Origin: Ditylenchus dipsaci
Lineage: Eukaryota; Nematoda; Chromadorea; Rhabditida; Anguinidae
Direction: 5' to 3'
Assembly: GCA_004194705.1 (NCBI GenBank)
Contig: SADC01000292.1
Coordinates: 1-64,000 of the forward strand
DNA length: 64,000 nt
Each line of letters begins with the position of its first letter. The stretch's first letter is position 1. The position numbers and the translations under genes were made by a program. Positions 1 to 11,825 of this stretch are shown one piece after another. The notes under the pieces were generated by a model. The model made no database searches. It worked only from the letters and a program-made list of their open reading frames with translations, and was not told the origin of the DNA.

Positions 1-105
1 AAAAGATTTTAGGGGTCTAAACATAAACACCCATGGGGGATCGATAGAGGTCATACGGCAGGTGATATAGGAGATAAAAAGCTGATAGACTCTGCAAAAT
101 GTATA

Positions 106-344
106 CAGTCGACTCTCGATAAACGCCACCCCAAAAGTTCGTTCCCCTTGGGTCCGACTTTTTTTACCTCAATTTTTGAAATATTTTGCCAACCTGATTC
201 GTCAGTCTAAGTCGAAATATCGCAAGGATTCTGATTTACAGGTCGTTTTTCGGACGGTAACACTTTTGCCGTAAAGACGCGCGCCTCTCGATAAACCGCC
301 ACCCTCTTTTCAGAAAAGGGTGGCGGTTTATCGAGAGTCGACTG
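106..344. mobile_element. TA-flanked MITE with CAGTCGACTCTC tips
   Basis: The left end reads CAGTCGACTCTCGATAAACG and the right end is its inverted complement ending GAGAGTCGACTG. A TA dinucleotide lies directly outside each end (104-105 and 345-346), as for Tc1/mariner/pogo insertions. A second inverted GATAAACCGCCACCC block sits near the right end. No coding capacity was seen. Related tips recur at 10990, 29900, 33367, 47905, 54805 and 60943. Confidence 0.75.
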
Positions 345-346
345 TA

Positions 347-1817
347 GTTGGCAAGAATATTCAAAGTCCACAGTTACCATGAAAGTTTTGAACAACTATG
401 GCAAGTGTTCATTTTGACGACCACGGGCATTACGGCAAGAGTTAACTGTTATTTCGCCTAAATCTAAAAAATAACCCAATAATCACAGCATGGCAGATAA
501 GGAACATCGACTCCATTGACACCACACAGAGAATGTCTTTTGATTTCAGACGACAATCATACAGCTCACGAAAAGACTCTTTGACTTATAAAAATCGACG
601 TTTTTGAAGCCGATCAAATTAGAGAGCAAATCGGATCAACCAAACGGAAGCATCGCATGGCATCTTCATCAAAGTTTTCGTCAAAGTTTACTCCCTCGAG
701 ATGCTTGCTAGCGTCCTTTCCTGAAAATTTGAAGACATGGAAATATTGTAGCAAAAGATGCAGAAATTCAGTACATTCCCCACTTCTTTTTTCACAACTG
801 AAAACTTCTCGGAGGATGGACCGTCCTTGGATAATGGTTGGAGATGGCTGGCCCAAACTAAGTGTAATTTGATTACTTATTTACAGAGGCAATTAGAAGA
901 ATTTACCTGAATCGGGCACTAAATATCCCCAATCGCTTTCGACCAATTCTAGTAATATCGCCAGACTCACTCATCAGCTCGAGCAGTTTTGCATTTGAGC
1001 AACTTGTGCGTAGCGAATTGATTCTCTGTGGCATTTGACAACTGAAAGACAGATATTTTTAAGAGTCAAAAGTATCGGTTCATGCAGCTCTCAAGATAAA
1101 GCAAGTAACACTGACTCGTACCCCATGTTAATTAAAAGCATGGAAAATAATTACTGTTCAATATGAAGGTTTTAACGACAGACGTACTAGAGCATCAGTG
1201 TTGTAAAGTACACTTGTCCCCGGCGTCGAAATGTCTAAGTCAGTATAAAGTAGATTTTCAGCACATTGAAATCTTGTTTACCTCTAACTCCCTGAGCAAA
1301 TGAGGCTATGAAAAGGAATGATTCGCACAATTCGACCGATCGCAGAAGGTTTCGGCGGAGCTCCTCACTGAACGACTTATTTCCAAGATCTAAAAAAATT
1401 AAACTCAATATTTCATAAGTTTAATACAACAAATGTGTCTAATGTCAAGAGGTTTTTGAGTAGCCAAGACAAATGAAACCCTCTTTGACCCATAACAGTC
1501 AATTGGCAGTCTAACTTCATCAGCAATTCCTTTATCGGAATAAGGTCTCGCACGATTCGACAGATTGCAGAAGGTTTTGGCGGAGCTCCCAATTAACGAC
1601 TCATTTCCAAGATCTACATCGAATCGATCGAAAGACTATTCTTTTTAATTCACTTCAGCTCAATTTCAACATCATGCTCGCTACGAGGCTCATGCTTTAT
1701 CCTTGAGATGCTTGCTACCGTCCTTTCCTGAAAATTTGAAGACATGGATTCATGTTCGATCAAGGCAAAAAGTTTGAACTCAATATTTCTCATAACTTTC
1801 AATACAAACAAGTGTGT
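347..1817. repeat. Non-coding stretch with degenerate direct repeats
   Basis: No supported gene was found here. A stretch of about 40 bases ending CCTGAAAATTTGAAGACATGG occurs at 698-739 and again at 1706-1747. A block of about 60 bases containing CAGAAGGTTT and CCAAGATCTA occurs near 1335-1390 and 1556-1618. The sequence CAGTCTAACTTCATCAGCAA at about 1508 recurs directly at about 5264, past the foldback that follows. These look like decayed repeats around the 1.8-5.2 kb foldback. Confidence 0.5.
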
Positions 1818-2129
1818 GCTATACTAACAAGGAACAACCGTTCGAACTGTTCCCCCGCTACTTTAATCTGATGCGTCATCTCGTAGCCCATGGTCGATTT
1901 ACTTAGTGCAGGAAAGTCCGGCGGCGACAGAAAAACTTTGAGTTCTAGGTCAAGAAAGTCGAAAAACCCCGAAAAGGTAAGTATCAGTTCGTGGTACTTT
2001 TGATTCGTGGTAATCGATTCGTGGCACGATCGATTCGTGGCTATCGATTCGTGGTACTTTTCATTTGTGACTGGTTAAAAACTTTTCGACCCTGAAAAGG
2101 CTTCTTTTCAAGGTATTGAACTGGTTCTA

Positions 2130-2900
2130 GGTCAATTGGTCCACAGGTCAATTGGTCCCAGGTCAATTGGTCCACAGGTCATTGGTCCACAGGTCAATTG
2201 GTCACAGGTCAATGGTCCACAGGTCAATTGGTCCACAGGGTCAATTGTCCACAGGTCAATTGGTCCACAGGTCAATTGTCCACAGGTCAATTGGTCCACA
2301 GGTCAATTGGTCCACAGGTCAATTGTCCAAGGTCAATTGGTCCACGGTCAATTGGTCCACAGGTCAATTGGTCACAGGTCAATTGGTCACAGGTCAATTG
2401 GTCCACAGGTCAATTGGTCCACAGGTCAATTGGTCCACAGGTCAATTGGTCACAGGTCAATTGGTCCACAGGTCATTGGTCACAGGTCAATTGGTCCACA
2501 GGTCAATTGGGTCCACAGGTCAATTGGTCCACAGGTAATTGGTCACAGGTCAATTGGTCCACAGGTCAATTGGTCCACAGGTCAATTGGTCCACAGGTCA
2601 ATTGGTCCACAGGTCAATTGGTCCAGGTCAATTGGTCACAGGTCAATTGGTCCACAGGTCAAGGGTCCACAGGTCAATTGGTCCACAGGTCAATTGGTCC
2701 AAGGTCAATTGGTCCACAGGTCAATTGGTCCACAGGTCAATTGGTCCACAGGTCAATTGGTCCAGGTCAATTGGTCCACAGGTCAATGGTCCAAGGTCAA
2801 TTGGTCCACAGGTCAATTGGTCCACAGGTCATTGGTCCACAGGTCATTGGGTCCCACAGGTCGGGTCCACAGGTCAATTGGTCCACAGGTCAATTGCTCG
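2130..2900 (+). repeat. Minisatellite, 16-bp unit GGTCAATTGGTCCACA
   Basis: Roughly 48 tandem copies run through this stretch. Individual copies differ mostly by one- or two-base deletions (for example GGTCACA or CCAAGG variants) rather than substitutions. This is typical of slippage or of uncorrected long-read indels. The array is open in several frames, giving peptides rich in STGQLVHRSIGPQVN, but the open frames are a by-product of the repeat and should not be annotated as protein. The inverted counterpart lies at 3188-3335. Confidence 0.95.
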
Positions 2901-3187
2901 ACAAAATTATTTTCAAATTAGTCTTTTTTGTCTTGTGAAGAACTTCTGTTATTTTAACAGTTTTTCGATAATTCAGCCTTAACCCTACTGGTTAATCCAC
3001 GCACCAACCAAACCAGGTGGTCATCCTTTGTTGTTAAATTATTTTTATGTTTTTCGGGTTCTAATACCTGTTTTTTAACTAATTCGAGCATTCTAAAGAG
3101 GGTTTGATAATAGTAAATTCCATTTGTGGGGTAATTTATAGTTTCGTTAAAATTGCTGGAATGACCCTTGAAAATAATTTTGTGGAG

Positions 3188-3335
3188 CAATTGGACCTGT
3201 GGACCAATTGACTGTGATAATATACCGTGGATCAATTGCCGTGGACCAATTGACCGTGACCAATTGACCTGTGGATCAATATACCGTGGATCAATTGACC
3301 GTGGACCAATTGACGTGGACCAATTGACCGCACGC
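3188..3335 (-). repeat. Inverted counterpart of the 16-bp minisatellite
   Basis: About ten degenerate copies of GTGGACCAATTGACC occur here, the reverse complement of the 2130-2900 array unit. GTGGATCAATATACC variants are mixed in. It forms the short right arm of the foldback. Confidence 0.85.
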
Positions 3336-3915
3336 CATTGAACTGCATCAGATTCTTATCTTTTTGTATAGGATGTGGTTTTATCCCATTTATCTTTCTT
3401 GAAATCGTTGGCCATTGCGAGCGCCGTTCGGGATCTCTCGACATTGTTCAAATCAAGGATGCTGCAAGTCAAATCTTTACTACGAGGTGAGTAAAATTAA
3501 AGTGAGTGGGTTTTCAGGACTATTTTGAGAAGTTGGAATGTTTTGTGGTATTTTTGAGGTTGGAAAGTGCATATGCATCTTGGGGGTGTGGTTCTATTAG
3601 AGAGTGTGGTTCTATTTTCAACCTTCTGAACATATTCAATCATGCAGCATACGCGCATAAATTCTTTATTTCGGACTTGCTCTGGTTTAAGGAGGAAACT
3701 CATTCACACTATTCTTTTTTATTTATTTTTGTTGCTTATGGCAGTCATGGTCGTATCAATAACCTATATGAATAATTTAATAAGTAATTTTGTTGATCAA
3801 GGTGGCTATTGTCACCCTGGTCACCATGATCAACCTAAAAAATAAAAAATAAGTGGTAAAAATAGGCGTCCCTAAACCAGAAACAGGTCCAAAACTCATT
3901 AACACTCTAGAGATA

Positions 3916-4150
3916 TATCTTTATTATTGGACAAATTTTCTTGCGCTTCCTCAGGTCGATTTATTGTATCTGCTCAGCCAACTTCTTTCATCTTGCGCGA
4001 GCTTCACCTCGTCTCGACGCTCGGAACGGCCCAGCTTTCTTGAAGCAGGGAATGGCGTCGTTTCCAGATCCATTGGTGGCATGGGAACTCCGTCAATTTG
4101 AATGACTCAACGATGAGCTCCTACAAGAGATTCTCCCAGGCTTCGACAAT
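3916..4150 (-). pseudogene. Exon-like scrap with polyA signal, unrecognised
   Basis: On the minus strand this less AT-rich stretch reads as protein-like sequence in two frames, including VPMPPMDLETTPFPASRKLG and a basic stretch ARxKKLAEQIQ. Stops and at least one apparent frame change interrupt it. An AATAAA signal on the minus strand follows at about 3916-3921. GTGTGGTTCTATTAGAGAG repeats flank the region on both sides, so it could be the 3' end of a captured gene. I do not recognise the family, and coding status is uncertain. Confidence 0.25.
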
Positions 4151-4589
4151 CCATTGGAGTTAGACGGCGTTGGGCAGCTTGAGAGTCTTAAGGGGTGTGG
4201 TTCTATTAGAGAGTGTGGTTCTATTTCACAACCCCCTTGGGGGGTGTGGTTCTATTTAGAGAGTGTGGTTCAAATAGAGAGTGGTGTTCTATTAGAGAGA
4301 TACGGTATGATACAAAAAAAGTACCATGGGAATTTTCCACACATTTTTGGTCGACCACCTTGGGGTGGGTGATCCCCAGGGTATTGAGATTCTGAATTTG
4401 GTCTTAACAAAGCGTTGTCACCCCACAGTTTTAGTTGGATAGAATTTTTATTTGTTTCTTAGAGATCAGTGGACGAGTTGACCATGAATGAATTGCCAGT
4501 GGACGAATAGACCTAGCTTACATCAAAGAGACGTTTCTAGCAGAAAAGGAGAATTTTCGGGGTTGAAAAATATTTCAACAGTCACAAAT

Positions 4590-4690
4590 GAAAAGTACCA
4601 CGAATCGACAGTACTACGAATCGATAGCCACGAATCGATAGTGACACGAATCGATTGCCACGAATCAAAAGTACCACGAACTGATAGTTG
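4590..4690 (-). repeat. TACCACGAATCGA tandem array
   Basis: Six or so units of TA(C)CACGAATCGA occur here. The same unit in the opposite orientation (TTCGTGGTA) forms the array at 1985-2065. The pair makes the middle arms of the foldback. Confidence 0.8.
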
Positions 4691-5503
4691 TTCCCCGAAA
4701 ACGCTAATTTTGGATACTTTTGCACCCTGATGATTAGTTTTTTTTTGTCAATCATGTGGCCAATCTGATAATTATGACCTAATGTTAGTTTTTGATTTCG
4801 CGTCGAACAGTGATATTTTTAGAAATATTTGAAATTTTTCGAAAATCGAAATTTTAGCGATCCATGCCATGTACCATGAAATTTTTATTTTCAAAAAAAA
4901 ATTCAAATAATTTCTGAAAACATCACTGTTAGACGTAGAATCGAAAAGTATTATAAGGCCACAATTATCAGATATGCCGCTTGATTGACAAAAAAACTGA
5001 GCATTGGGGTACATGAGTATCCAAAATTAGCGTTTTTGGGGGGTTTTTCGACTTTCTTTGAACTTGAACTCAAAATTTCTGTCTCTGTCCGCCGCCAGGA
5101 CTTTTCCTGCACTAAGTAAATCGACCATGGGCTACAAGATGAACGCATCAGATCGAAGTTAGGCGGGGGACAGTTCGAAAGTTTCCTTTGTAAGAGACTT
5201 TGAGCAGCCAAAGACAAAGCAAACCCTTTTGAGTGCGAAACCCAAAAAACCTGAAATTTTGGCAGTCTAACTTCATCAGCAATTCCCTTAACGGAATAAA
5301 TGGTCTTGCAAATCAGTGAAGACACTTCAGAGAGGAATTTCGAAAATCATAACAAAAACTCGAAGAAATATGTCATGATTTGATGTTCAAATTCAGACTT
5401 TTTGAAAAGTTTGGTTTAGACAGTTACAGCCATCGAAATTTTGCTTGTCGCATTCATTTATTGCTTTATTTCATCATGCCTCTCTTATCTTTTATTGAAT
5501 TCG

Positions 5504-5711
5504 GTGTAACAAGGATGGACGGTTGCAGTCTTAGGTTATAAGGTCAGCTTCAAGGCAAGCATACGCATATGGGAAGCAACCACTTAGTGAGTTAGCCCTG
5601 TGCAGCGAGCCACGTTAATCTCATGCTACGAGAGCTAGACCTAAGATTACGGCAGAATGAGAAGACTCGGTACCGGCCTCACAACCATTATTTCAACATC
5701 CTTTGTTACAC
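5504..5711. mobile_element. 208-bp structured unit with GTGTAACAA tips
   Basis: The ends GTGTAACAAGGATG and CATCCTTTGTTACAC are inverted repeats with one indel. Just inside, GTCTTAGGTTATAAGGTCAGC can pair with GCTAGACCTAAGAT. The interior is clearly more GC-rich than its surroundings and shows no repeat shared with the rest of the window. It could be a small MITE or a structured RNA-like insert. No open frame of note was seen. Confidence 0.45.
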
Positions 5712-7165
5712 AAAAAAATTATTTTAGCCGGTGCGCGGGAGCCTTGACAAATTTTTTAAAATTTTGCAGGTTTTTTTGGACCACCCTGTAGATGCTGTTG
5801 AAAAAATGAGTTGAAAAAGAAAGACTCCGCCAAAGCATCCTCACTCAAATTTGAGTCAGGATTCTTGGGCGGATTCTTAAAATTTTATCTGATTTTTTGA
5901 AGCAATTTTTACTCAATCAATAGCTCATTTGGTAGCCCTAAACCTCAACTATATGATGTGAGAAGCCAAATAAGGAACTAGAAAATAAAAAAACAACACC
6001 AACTTAATAATTTTGGGAAAACAGTAAGAAAAGTGAGGATTCTGAGTGATAGATTCTTAGTGAGTAGTCTGTTTTAGCATCCGCAAACAGCCTCCTCATT
6101 GTGAATGCGCCTTTACGTAGCATTTTCAAGGGCTGCAGCATCGGAATTTATGAAAATTGGTGTAAATAAAAACAATGGAAGCAAGGTCAAAAATCGTTTA
6201 GAAATAAGATTTGCTTAATGAAAAAATTCATTACAACTAAAAAGCCTATAGTGCTTCTCCCGATTGGGAGGTTAGGCTAAATAGATGTCAACGAATAGAG
6301 ATGATGAAACAGGTTAATACATTCGAGGTAACGGAAGCACCGTGCTATCGGAGTGCCGGGTTATCGAGGTGTGACTCGTGATAACTTCTTTTAATCCTCC
6401 TTTTCAAGAAAAAGTGTTTGCAGCACCCATTTTTTGAAGATTATTTTCAGGCTCATGGATTGTTCTCAAACCACCTAGGGTACAGGAGGGGTATAGAAGG
6501 TACAGAATTTTTTTTAGTCAAAATCTGAAAAATTTTGATTCCCGTTTTTTTTTTTCAAAAGTGTCAGTAAATCACCGATTTGTTTTTGGTTACTAACCGT
6601 CACTTTCATTAGTTTTGACTGGTGTTTTAAAAAAATTTGGTTAGTTACCGGTGACTAACCGTGATTAATCAACCTCATAGGCGTACCCAGGATTTTCTGA
6701 GGGAGGAGGCTAAATAGGCTGAAAATCGTGACAGGGGGGGTAGGGCTATAATTGCGATTCCTGCAAGTCAATTCGTATTTTAGCATTAACAATTCATGTT
6801 CAGGTCACGATTATAAATAAGGAACGATGATTTTTTATACTTTCCACTAAATCCAAAATTTTGGATGGTGGAGGTGGATATCTTCATAGGGGAAGTGCCA
6901 GGGGGTGCACTAACACACCCTCAGGCTTGATGGTCTGATAAAAACTAGTTTACTACTATTGTTCAAGAAAAAATAATGTCTGCTAGCGGCCGGCCCGTAT
7001 AATCAGTATAGTAAGTATAGGCGTACCCAGGGGGAGCTACACGGCAACAGCCCGGCCCAACAAACTCACTACTTTTAAAATTTCATTCTGTGGCATTGCG
7101 TTTTCGTTGGTCAATGTTAATCTGTGTGTCACACTAAATAGGGAGACACTCATTTTTTGGACAAT
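5712..7165. other. Stretch without supported genes
   Basis: No gene is supported here. The stretch includes a short segment (6340-6375) with GTGCTATCGGAGTGCCGG wording that resembles the CAGTCGA-type element ends, and a decayed piece (about 6690-6960) that shares GGAGGTGGATAT wording with the GYPPG satellite seen at 17, 28 and 36 kb. The rest is AT-rich with homopolymer runs. Confidence 0.5.
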
Positions 7166-7389
7166 ACGTAAACACTACGTGTACGCAAAGCAAGTCAAAG
7201 TCAAGGTCAAGGTCAAAGGCAAAGTCAAGGTCAAAGTTACTAGCTGTGTACGCACAGAAAGTCAAAGTAACAGTCAAGGTCAAAGTCAAAGTCATGGGGT
7301 GTGTACGCGCAGGAAGTCAAAGTCAAGGTCATCAATCAAAAACAATTTACTCATCCACAGAATTCTAACGGAAACTTTTTTGTACAATT

Positions 7390-7684
7390 GATCTTTTGAA
7401 TTTTTTTTACTTTTTCGGGGTCAAAACATATTTTGGACTAAATCGGGTATGCTGAAGATGGTTTGATAATGCGAAAATGCCGTTTTGTAAATACTTTTTG
7501 AGTTTTGGGAAATAATTGATTTTACCTAAATCAATTATTCCACAATACTCGAAAAATATCCGAGAAAACAGCATTTTACCCCTTTCAAACCATCTTTAGC
7601 ATGCCCGAGTTAGTCCAGAAAATAGGTTTGAATCCTGAAAAAACGTAAATTTTTTTTGATCCAAGTGGACGACCACTTGGTTTA
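7390..7684. mobile_element. AAGTGGACGACCACTTGG palindromic MITE, left end lost
   Basis: The body carries the family word ATGCTGAAGATGGTTTGATA and its inverse AAACCATCTTTAGCATGC around a centre of AATTGATTTTACCTAAATCA. The right end CCAAGTGGACGACCACTTGG is intact. The left end lacks the tip and begins inside the element. Confidence 0.8.
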
Positions 7685-7834
7685 GTTGGTGCATGGATTA
7701 TCCAGTAGAACTGAGGTTGGATCATGGAAAAACATTTAAAATGATGGTAGTTCTTCACAAGAAAAAAATATTACTGCCCTGGTACACTACACTACCTGAG
7801 TTCCACAACCTGGGTACGACTACCTGGGTAGAAC

Positions 7835-8152
7835 AAAACCAAGTGGTCGTCCACTTGGATCAAAAAGCAATTCACGTTTTTCAGGATTTGAAACCTATTT
7901 TCTGGACTGATTCTGGAATGCTGAAGATGGTTTGATAGGGGTAAAATGCCGTTTTCTCGGATATTTTATGAGTATTGAGCAATAATTGATTTTGGTGAAA
8001 TCAATTATTGCCCAAAACTCAAAAAATACTCGAGAAAACGGCATTTTACCCTATCAAACCATCTTCAGCATGCTCGAATTAATCCAGAAAATAGATTTTG
8101 GAACAAGAAAAACGTAATTTTTTTTTGCACCAAGTGGACGACCACTTGGTTT
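7835..8152. mobile_element. AAGTGGACGACCACTTGG palindromic MITE, full copy
   Basis: The copy starts AACCAAGTGGTCGTCCACTT and ends with the inverse. The two arms of about 150 bp (GCTGAAGATGGTTTGATA against TATCAAACCATCTTCAGC) meet at a small palindromic centre, GATTTTGGTGAAATC. Each tip is itself a short palindrome. Other copies lie near 16579, 24230, 42275 and 42731, with relics near 2993, 27560 and 49620. Confidence 0.9.
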
Positions 8153-8784
8153 GGTTGCTTCAGACTGAAAAATTTAAAAAGGTCCGGAAATTTACCGAAG
8201 GATGGATTTACCACGAGTGAATTTACCGGAGGGTAGATATCCACCTGACCAGGCGGTACCTATACAAGCTTTCGGAGACCGGAAGGGTTACCACTTTAAA
8301 GTGGGTTAGTTGCTCAGGTTATTTTCTGAAAACATTGTATCTAGCAGCACAATGCACCACTGATCAGTAAAGAAGATCAAAAATAAGACACGAAAAATTC
8401 TGAAAAACTTTGACTTTGACTTTCTGTTTCAAACTTTTTTGAAACGCCAGTCAAAGTCAAGGGCAAAGTCAAAGTCAAAGTCATGCGTACACAGCCAAAA
8501 GTCAAAGTCAAGGTCAAAGGCAAAGTCAAAGTTGACTTGCAGGTTGACTTGCAAGTCAACTTTCTGTGCGTACACACAAAAAACTTTGACTTTGACTTGC
8601 TTTGCGTGCACGAGGCATAAAAATGCCAAGTTTTTCGAAAATCTGCTTAGTTTTTGTGAACATTCTCTAGATCATAGACTAAGTCGGCACATTTTAGCAA
8701 CTGAATGATAGAGCATCCATTTGTTGCTATTTCAGCTTGAAAAAATACGCTTTATTCAAGGCATAATGAATACAACATTGTATA

Positions 8785-9252
8785 CGCAGAGGCTCTACCC
8801 TGTTTGCGCCCAAATTGTGTGGGCCAAAAATCGTTATAGCCAAAACCGTTACATTTTCAATGTATTAGCTTGCTACATATGGTATTTCTAAATGATTTTA
8901 TGGATATTCTCATTTTCAAGTAAATACTCAAATTGATGCCAGAGAGATGGGCTACATTTTGAGCATATTTGTAAAATTTACTAAAAACCCCAAAACTTCT
9001 CAAAAAAGTACAGGCATCCGGAAATTTTAGGGGTTTTTAGTAAATTTTATAAGTTTGGTCATTTACAACCCTATGCTCAAAATGTAGCCCTTCTCTCTGG
9101 CATCAATTTGAATACCAATTTGTAGATGAGAATATCCATGAAATTACTAAGAAAAACCATATGTAGCAAGCTAATTAATTAAAAATGTAACGGTTTTGGC
9201 TGTAACGATTTTTGGCGCACACAATTTGGGCGCTAACAGGGTAGAGTTTGCG
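8785..9252. mobile_element. Palindromic MITE with CATATGTAGCAAGC arms
   Basis: Arms of about 210 bp mirror each other: CTACCCTGTTTGCGCC, CCAAAACCGTTACATTTT and TTAGCTTGCTACATATGG on the left against their inverses on the right. The inner arms carry GGCTACATTTTGAGCAT. A left-truncated copy lies at 30640-30992, and inner-arm homologues are found at 20860-21215. Confidence 0.9.
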
Positions 9253-9254
9253 CA

Positions 9255-9410
9255 GAGGTGAGCACATTTTACTAAAACTTGGCAGATTTTCGTCTTGTTG
9301 ACTAAAACAAAAACTTGGCCCTTTTTCCCAAAACTTGGCACTTTTTAACAAAAACTTGGCAGATTTTCGAAAAACCTGGCATTTTTTCGCCAAAACTTGG
9401 CATTTTCGCG
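9255..9410 (+). repeat. AAAACTTGGCAGATTTTC tandem array
   Basis: Around seven degenerate units of about 20 bp built on AAAACTTGGCA occur here, directly beside the right end of the preceding MITE. No gene was seen. From 9411 to about 10100 I find only AT-rich sequence and a relic near 9940-10020 (CCAGTGCTTATTGC) of the CAGGGTTCG hAT MITE family. Confidence 0.75.
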
Positions 9411-10149
9411 TCGGGGATTATCAGAAGTACCAGTTGCAATTTTTTCGCTTCAAATGCTGCATTTTTATCACCACTATTTGCCGGGGACAAAACTTGCTCG
9501 AACTTACTTCTGACCTAAATCTTATAATGAAATAGTGAAATCTGTGTGCGTATTTGCTAGTAATCCTTAAATCGACTTGTATATACTGCTAGAGAGTACT
9601 AGGCCAGTTTCTCACTGTTCCTTATTAGCTTTTAGGTGGCAGTACTTTAGAGCGAATGTTGAGTGTGTGAAACTATTTCGGTGCAAATTATGTCCATGCG
9701 AATTTCGACACGTACCGCACTATTCTAAGGCACTTAAACGCAAACACTGCAGCTAAGGTTGAAGTCGCCATTACTTTTTTACATACTATTGGCATTTTTG
9801 CCTTGTTTTTCTGATAATTGTCTCTGGTTTAAAAAACATGAAAAATGATGGTGTCGTGATTGTATTAACAAGCACTGATATTATATGTAGATCCGTGTAA
9901 AATGAAAAAGGTACATTTTAAAGCAGGGATAAGATCTCAATATTTTAGGGTATTTTGGAAAAATATGCTGATTTGTCCAGTGCTTATTGCTTTTTTGTAC
10001 CAAAAAATAAGATTTTGACGCAAAATAATTAAATTAAATAAAATTTACAGTCCCAAAATAAAGACAAATCTTACAAGTAAGGAGAGATCACATTCCTGTT
10101 TCAAAGGTATTGCCAAGGTGTATAGATAAAGTGACACACAACTATTTTT

Positions 10150-10630
10150 CGAACAATAAAAAAAATACTGGAACTTTTGACCCAAGTATTACTGCCCAAG
10201 GAAGACTCAATAACAGCAGCAGCAGCCGTGCAAAGGAGAGGGATTTGTGTGCAAAGGCAGGAGAGGCATTGCCTGAAGAACAGAAAGACGACGATTAATC
10301 TTTATGTAAGCTTGGCTGAGCAGTAGTAGCACCACAAAGAGATTGACAGAACACGATAAAAGCTTTCACAAAACGCTTTTTCGGCCAAGCCCCACAATAA
10401 ACTATTATCGGCCAAAGAGGGCGGAAACTTGGCTAATGTGCTACAAGAAAAACTTGGTTTTACCAAAAATATTTTCAGGCCATTGGACAAGCTGTTTAAT
10501 AGCAGCAATTTTGGCCGAGATAAGAGGATGTTGCGCAACCCAAATGACCAGCTTGCTGCGCCACCCCAGGGAACAAGAAAAACAGCAGTGCAAAGAGAGA
10601 AAGTCATCCCCACTCAACCAATTGAATAAA
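10150..10630 (+). other. Coding-like stretch, unrecognised
   Basis: This interval is richer in GC and in polar and basic codons than its surroundings. One frame ends in ERDLCAKAGEALPEEQKDDD and a stop at about 10298. A second frame runs open for about 85 codons to a stop at 10629 and includes LGFTKNIFRPLDKL and RKTAVQREKVIPTQPIE. No convincing splice pair joins them, and I recognise no family. The word GAGATTGACAGAACACGATA at about 10339 recurs inverted at about 27177, so at least part of it is repetitive. It may be the C-terminal exons of a captured or decayed gene. Confidence 0.25.
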
Positions 10631-10989
10631 TTTAAATGGCTGTTGTAGCAAGTGAATAGAGGACGACAAATGGCCGGAGAGGCAATAGATACTACTAAGT
10701 TGAGTTATCCGGCTAGAAAAATGGCTTAATGACCAGCCATATATGTTGGGAAAGACCATCTTGGTAAGGAACAAAAAAGCAAAGAAGAGTGGTCACCAGA
10801 CGGCATTCAGTGCTCGGCCTGAGATCTATAAAAGTTGTCCTCTATTGATTGTTTATTATTAATGGTGGATGTTGCGGAATAAACTCAATGACCATTTCAA
10901 CAACTTTATTTAAAGAAAAAATGACACAATAATTGCACATTTGAAAAAAGTGGTCCACCAAAACTGAATATTTCTGGAAAAAGTTGCTA

Positions 10990-11150
10990 CAGTCAACAGC
11001 ACACCCAAGGGACCGGTGCCAGGTGTGCACTATAGAAGGGGGTGCACTATGGCGGCGGGTTATTATCATGGCAGTTGACTGTGTGATGGCCAACCACATC
11101 GGAACCGGGTGTGCACTATGGCGGCTGTACACTATGGAGGGAGTTGACTG
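10990..11150. mobile_element. TA-flanked CAGTCAAC-tipped MITE
   Basis: The ends CAGTCAACAGCACACCC and GGGAGTTGACTG are inverted, and TA lies outside both (10988-10989, 11151-11152). The inside carries repeated GTGCACTATGG words in both arms. It is a member of the CAGTCGA-tipped group. Confidence 0.7.
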
Positions 11151-11534
11151 TATATTTGTGAATGAATGACAAGGGAGGGACCCTGACTGTGATCTGGGGG
11201 AAAATCGATGACAAATTCTTTTATGTGTATTCTTATAGAGCGTGCTCAAGTTCCTGACAAATCTGGCCCCCAGCTCTGAATGTCTACAAAATGTGGTAGA
11301 AGGGTCATGCAAAGTTCTAAAAACACCTCGATACCAATATCATGGTTATGAGGGACCGCAGGCGCCTATCGGCGGCTCTATTGTATTTCGGAATTTTGAT
11401 AAGGGGAATGTGTTAATCCATCACACAACCACCCATGATTACCCCTTCCTGAGTTCCCCTTCCTCCCGGTTACCCCTTCCCCTTCAGGCCACCCTTCCTA
11501 GGCATCCCTCCTGCATATAAACTTCCCACCACCT

Positions 11535-11825
11535 CCTTCTTGGGTATTTTCCTGGTAGTTCAGGTACTATCCAAGTGGTTCGGGCCTATCCTGATGATTC
11601 AGGCCCAACCCTGGTGGTTTGAGCCCGTCCTGGTAGTTCGGGTGCTATCCTGGTATTTCGGGTACTTTCCACGTGGTTCAGGCCCTATCTTGGTGGTTTG
11701 AGCATTGTCTTGATGGTTAGGGCCTTATTCAGTTGTTATGGGCTCCGTCCTGGTGGTGGTTCAAGCCCCATCATGACGGTTTGGGTCCCGTCCTGGTGGT
11801 TCGGCTCTATCCTGGTAGCTTAAAT
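11535..11825 (+). repeat. Degenerate 24-26 bp tandem array (CCTGGTGGTTCGGG)
   Basis: About a dozen units built on TATCCTGGTGGTTCGGGCC follow each other with many substitutions. No gene was seen on either strand from 11151 to 12480 apart from chance frames. A palindromic tip ACCGTATTTTCTCTAATTAT occurs at about 11920. Confidence 0.8.

Larger units (their letters stand above)
1818..5190. mobile_element. Large foldback unit with tandem-repeat arms
   Basis: Sequence at 1860-2000 (GATGCGTCATCTCGTAGCCC, then CGACTTTC-like parts) reappears in inverted orientation at 5030-5160. Inside these outer arms lie inverted copies of a GATTCGTGGTA-type array (1985-2065 against 4590-4690). Inside those lie inverted copies of the GGTCAATTGGTCCACA array (2130-2900 against 3188-3335). 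The right arm is much shorter than the left for the last array. The exact termini and a target duplication could not be fixed. The loop holds a decayed AAGTGG-type MITE (about 2993-3190), GTGTGGTTCTATTAGAGAG repeats (3588-3616, 4195-4290) and an exon-like scrap at 3916-4150. Confidence 0.6.
7166..8618. mobile_element. Foldback with GTCAAA-array arms
   Basis: The left arm (7166-7335) starts CGTGTACGCAAAGCAAGTC and runs into (GTCAAA/GTCAAG)n. The right arm (8402-8618) is the inverted array and ends GACTTGCTTTGCGTGCACG. TACGCACAGAAAGTC-type words occur in both arms in mirrored positions. The loop holds two copies of the AAGTGGTCG palindromic MITE. No target duplication was found. Confidence 0.7.

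Noticed and set aside
2136..2982. Long open frames rich in STGQLVHRSIGPQVN
   Set aside because: They are translations of the 16-bp minisatellite in several frames; unit length not divisible by three plus indels explain the open frames, and there is no gene context.
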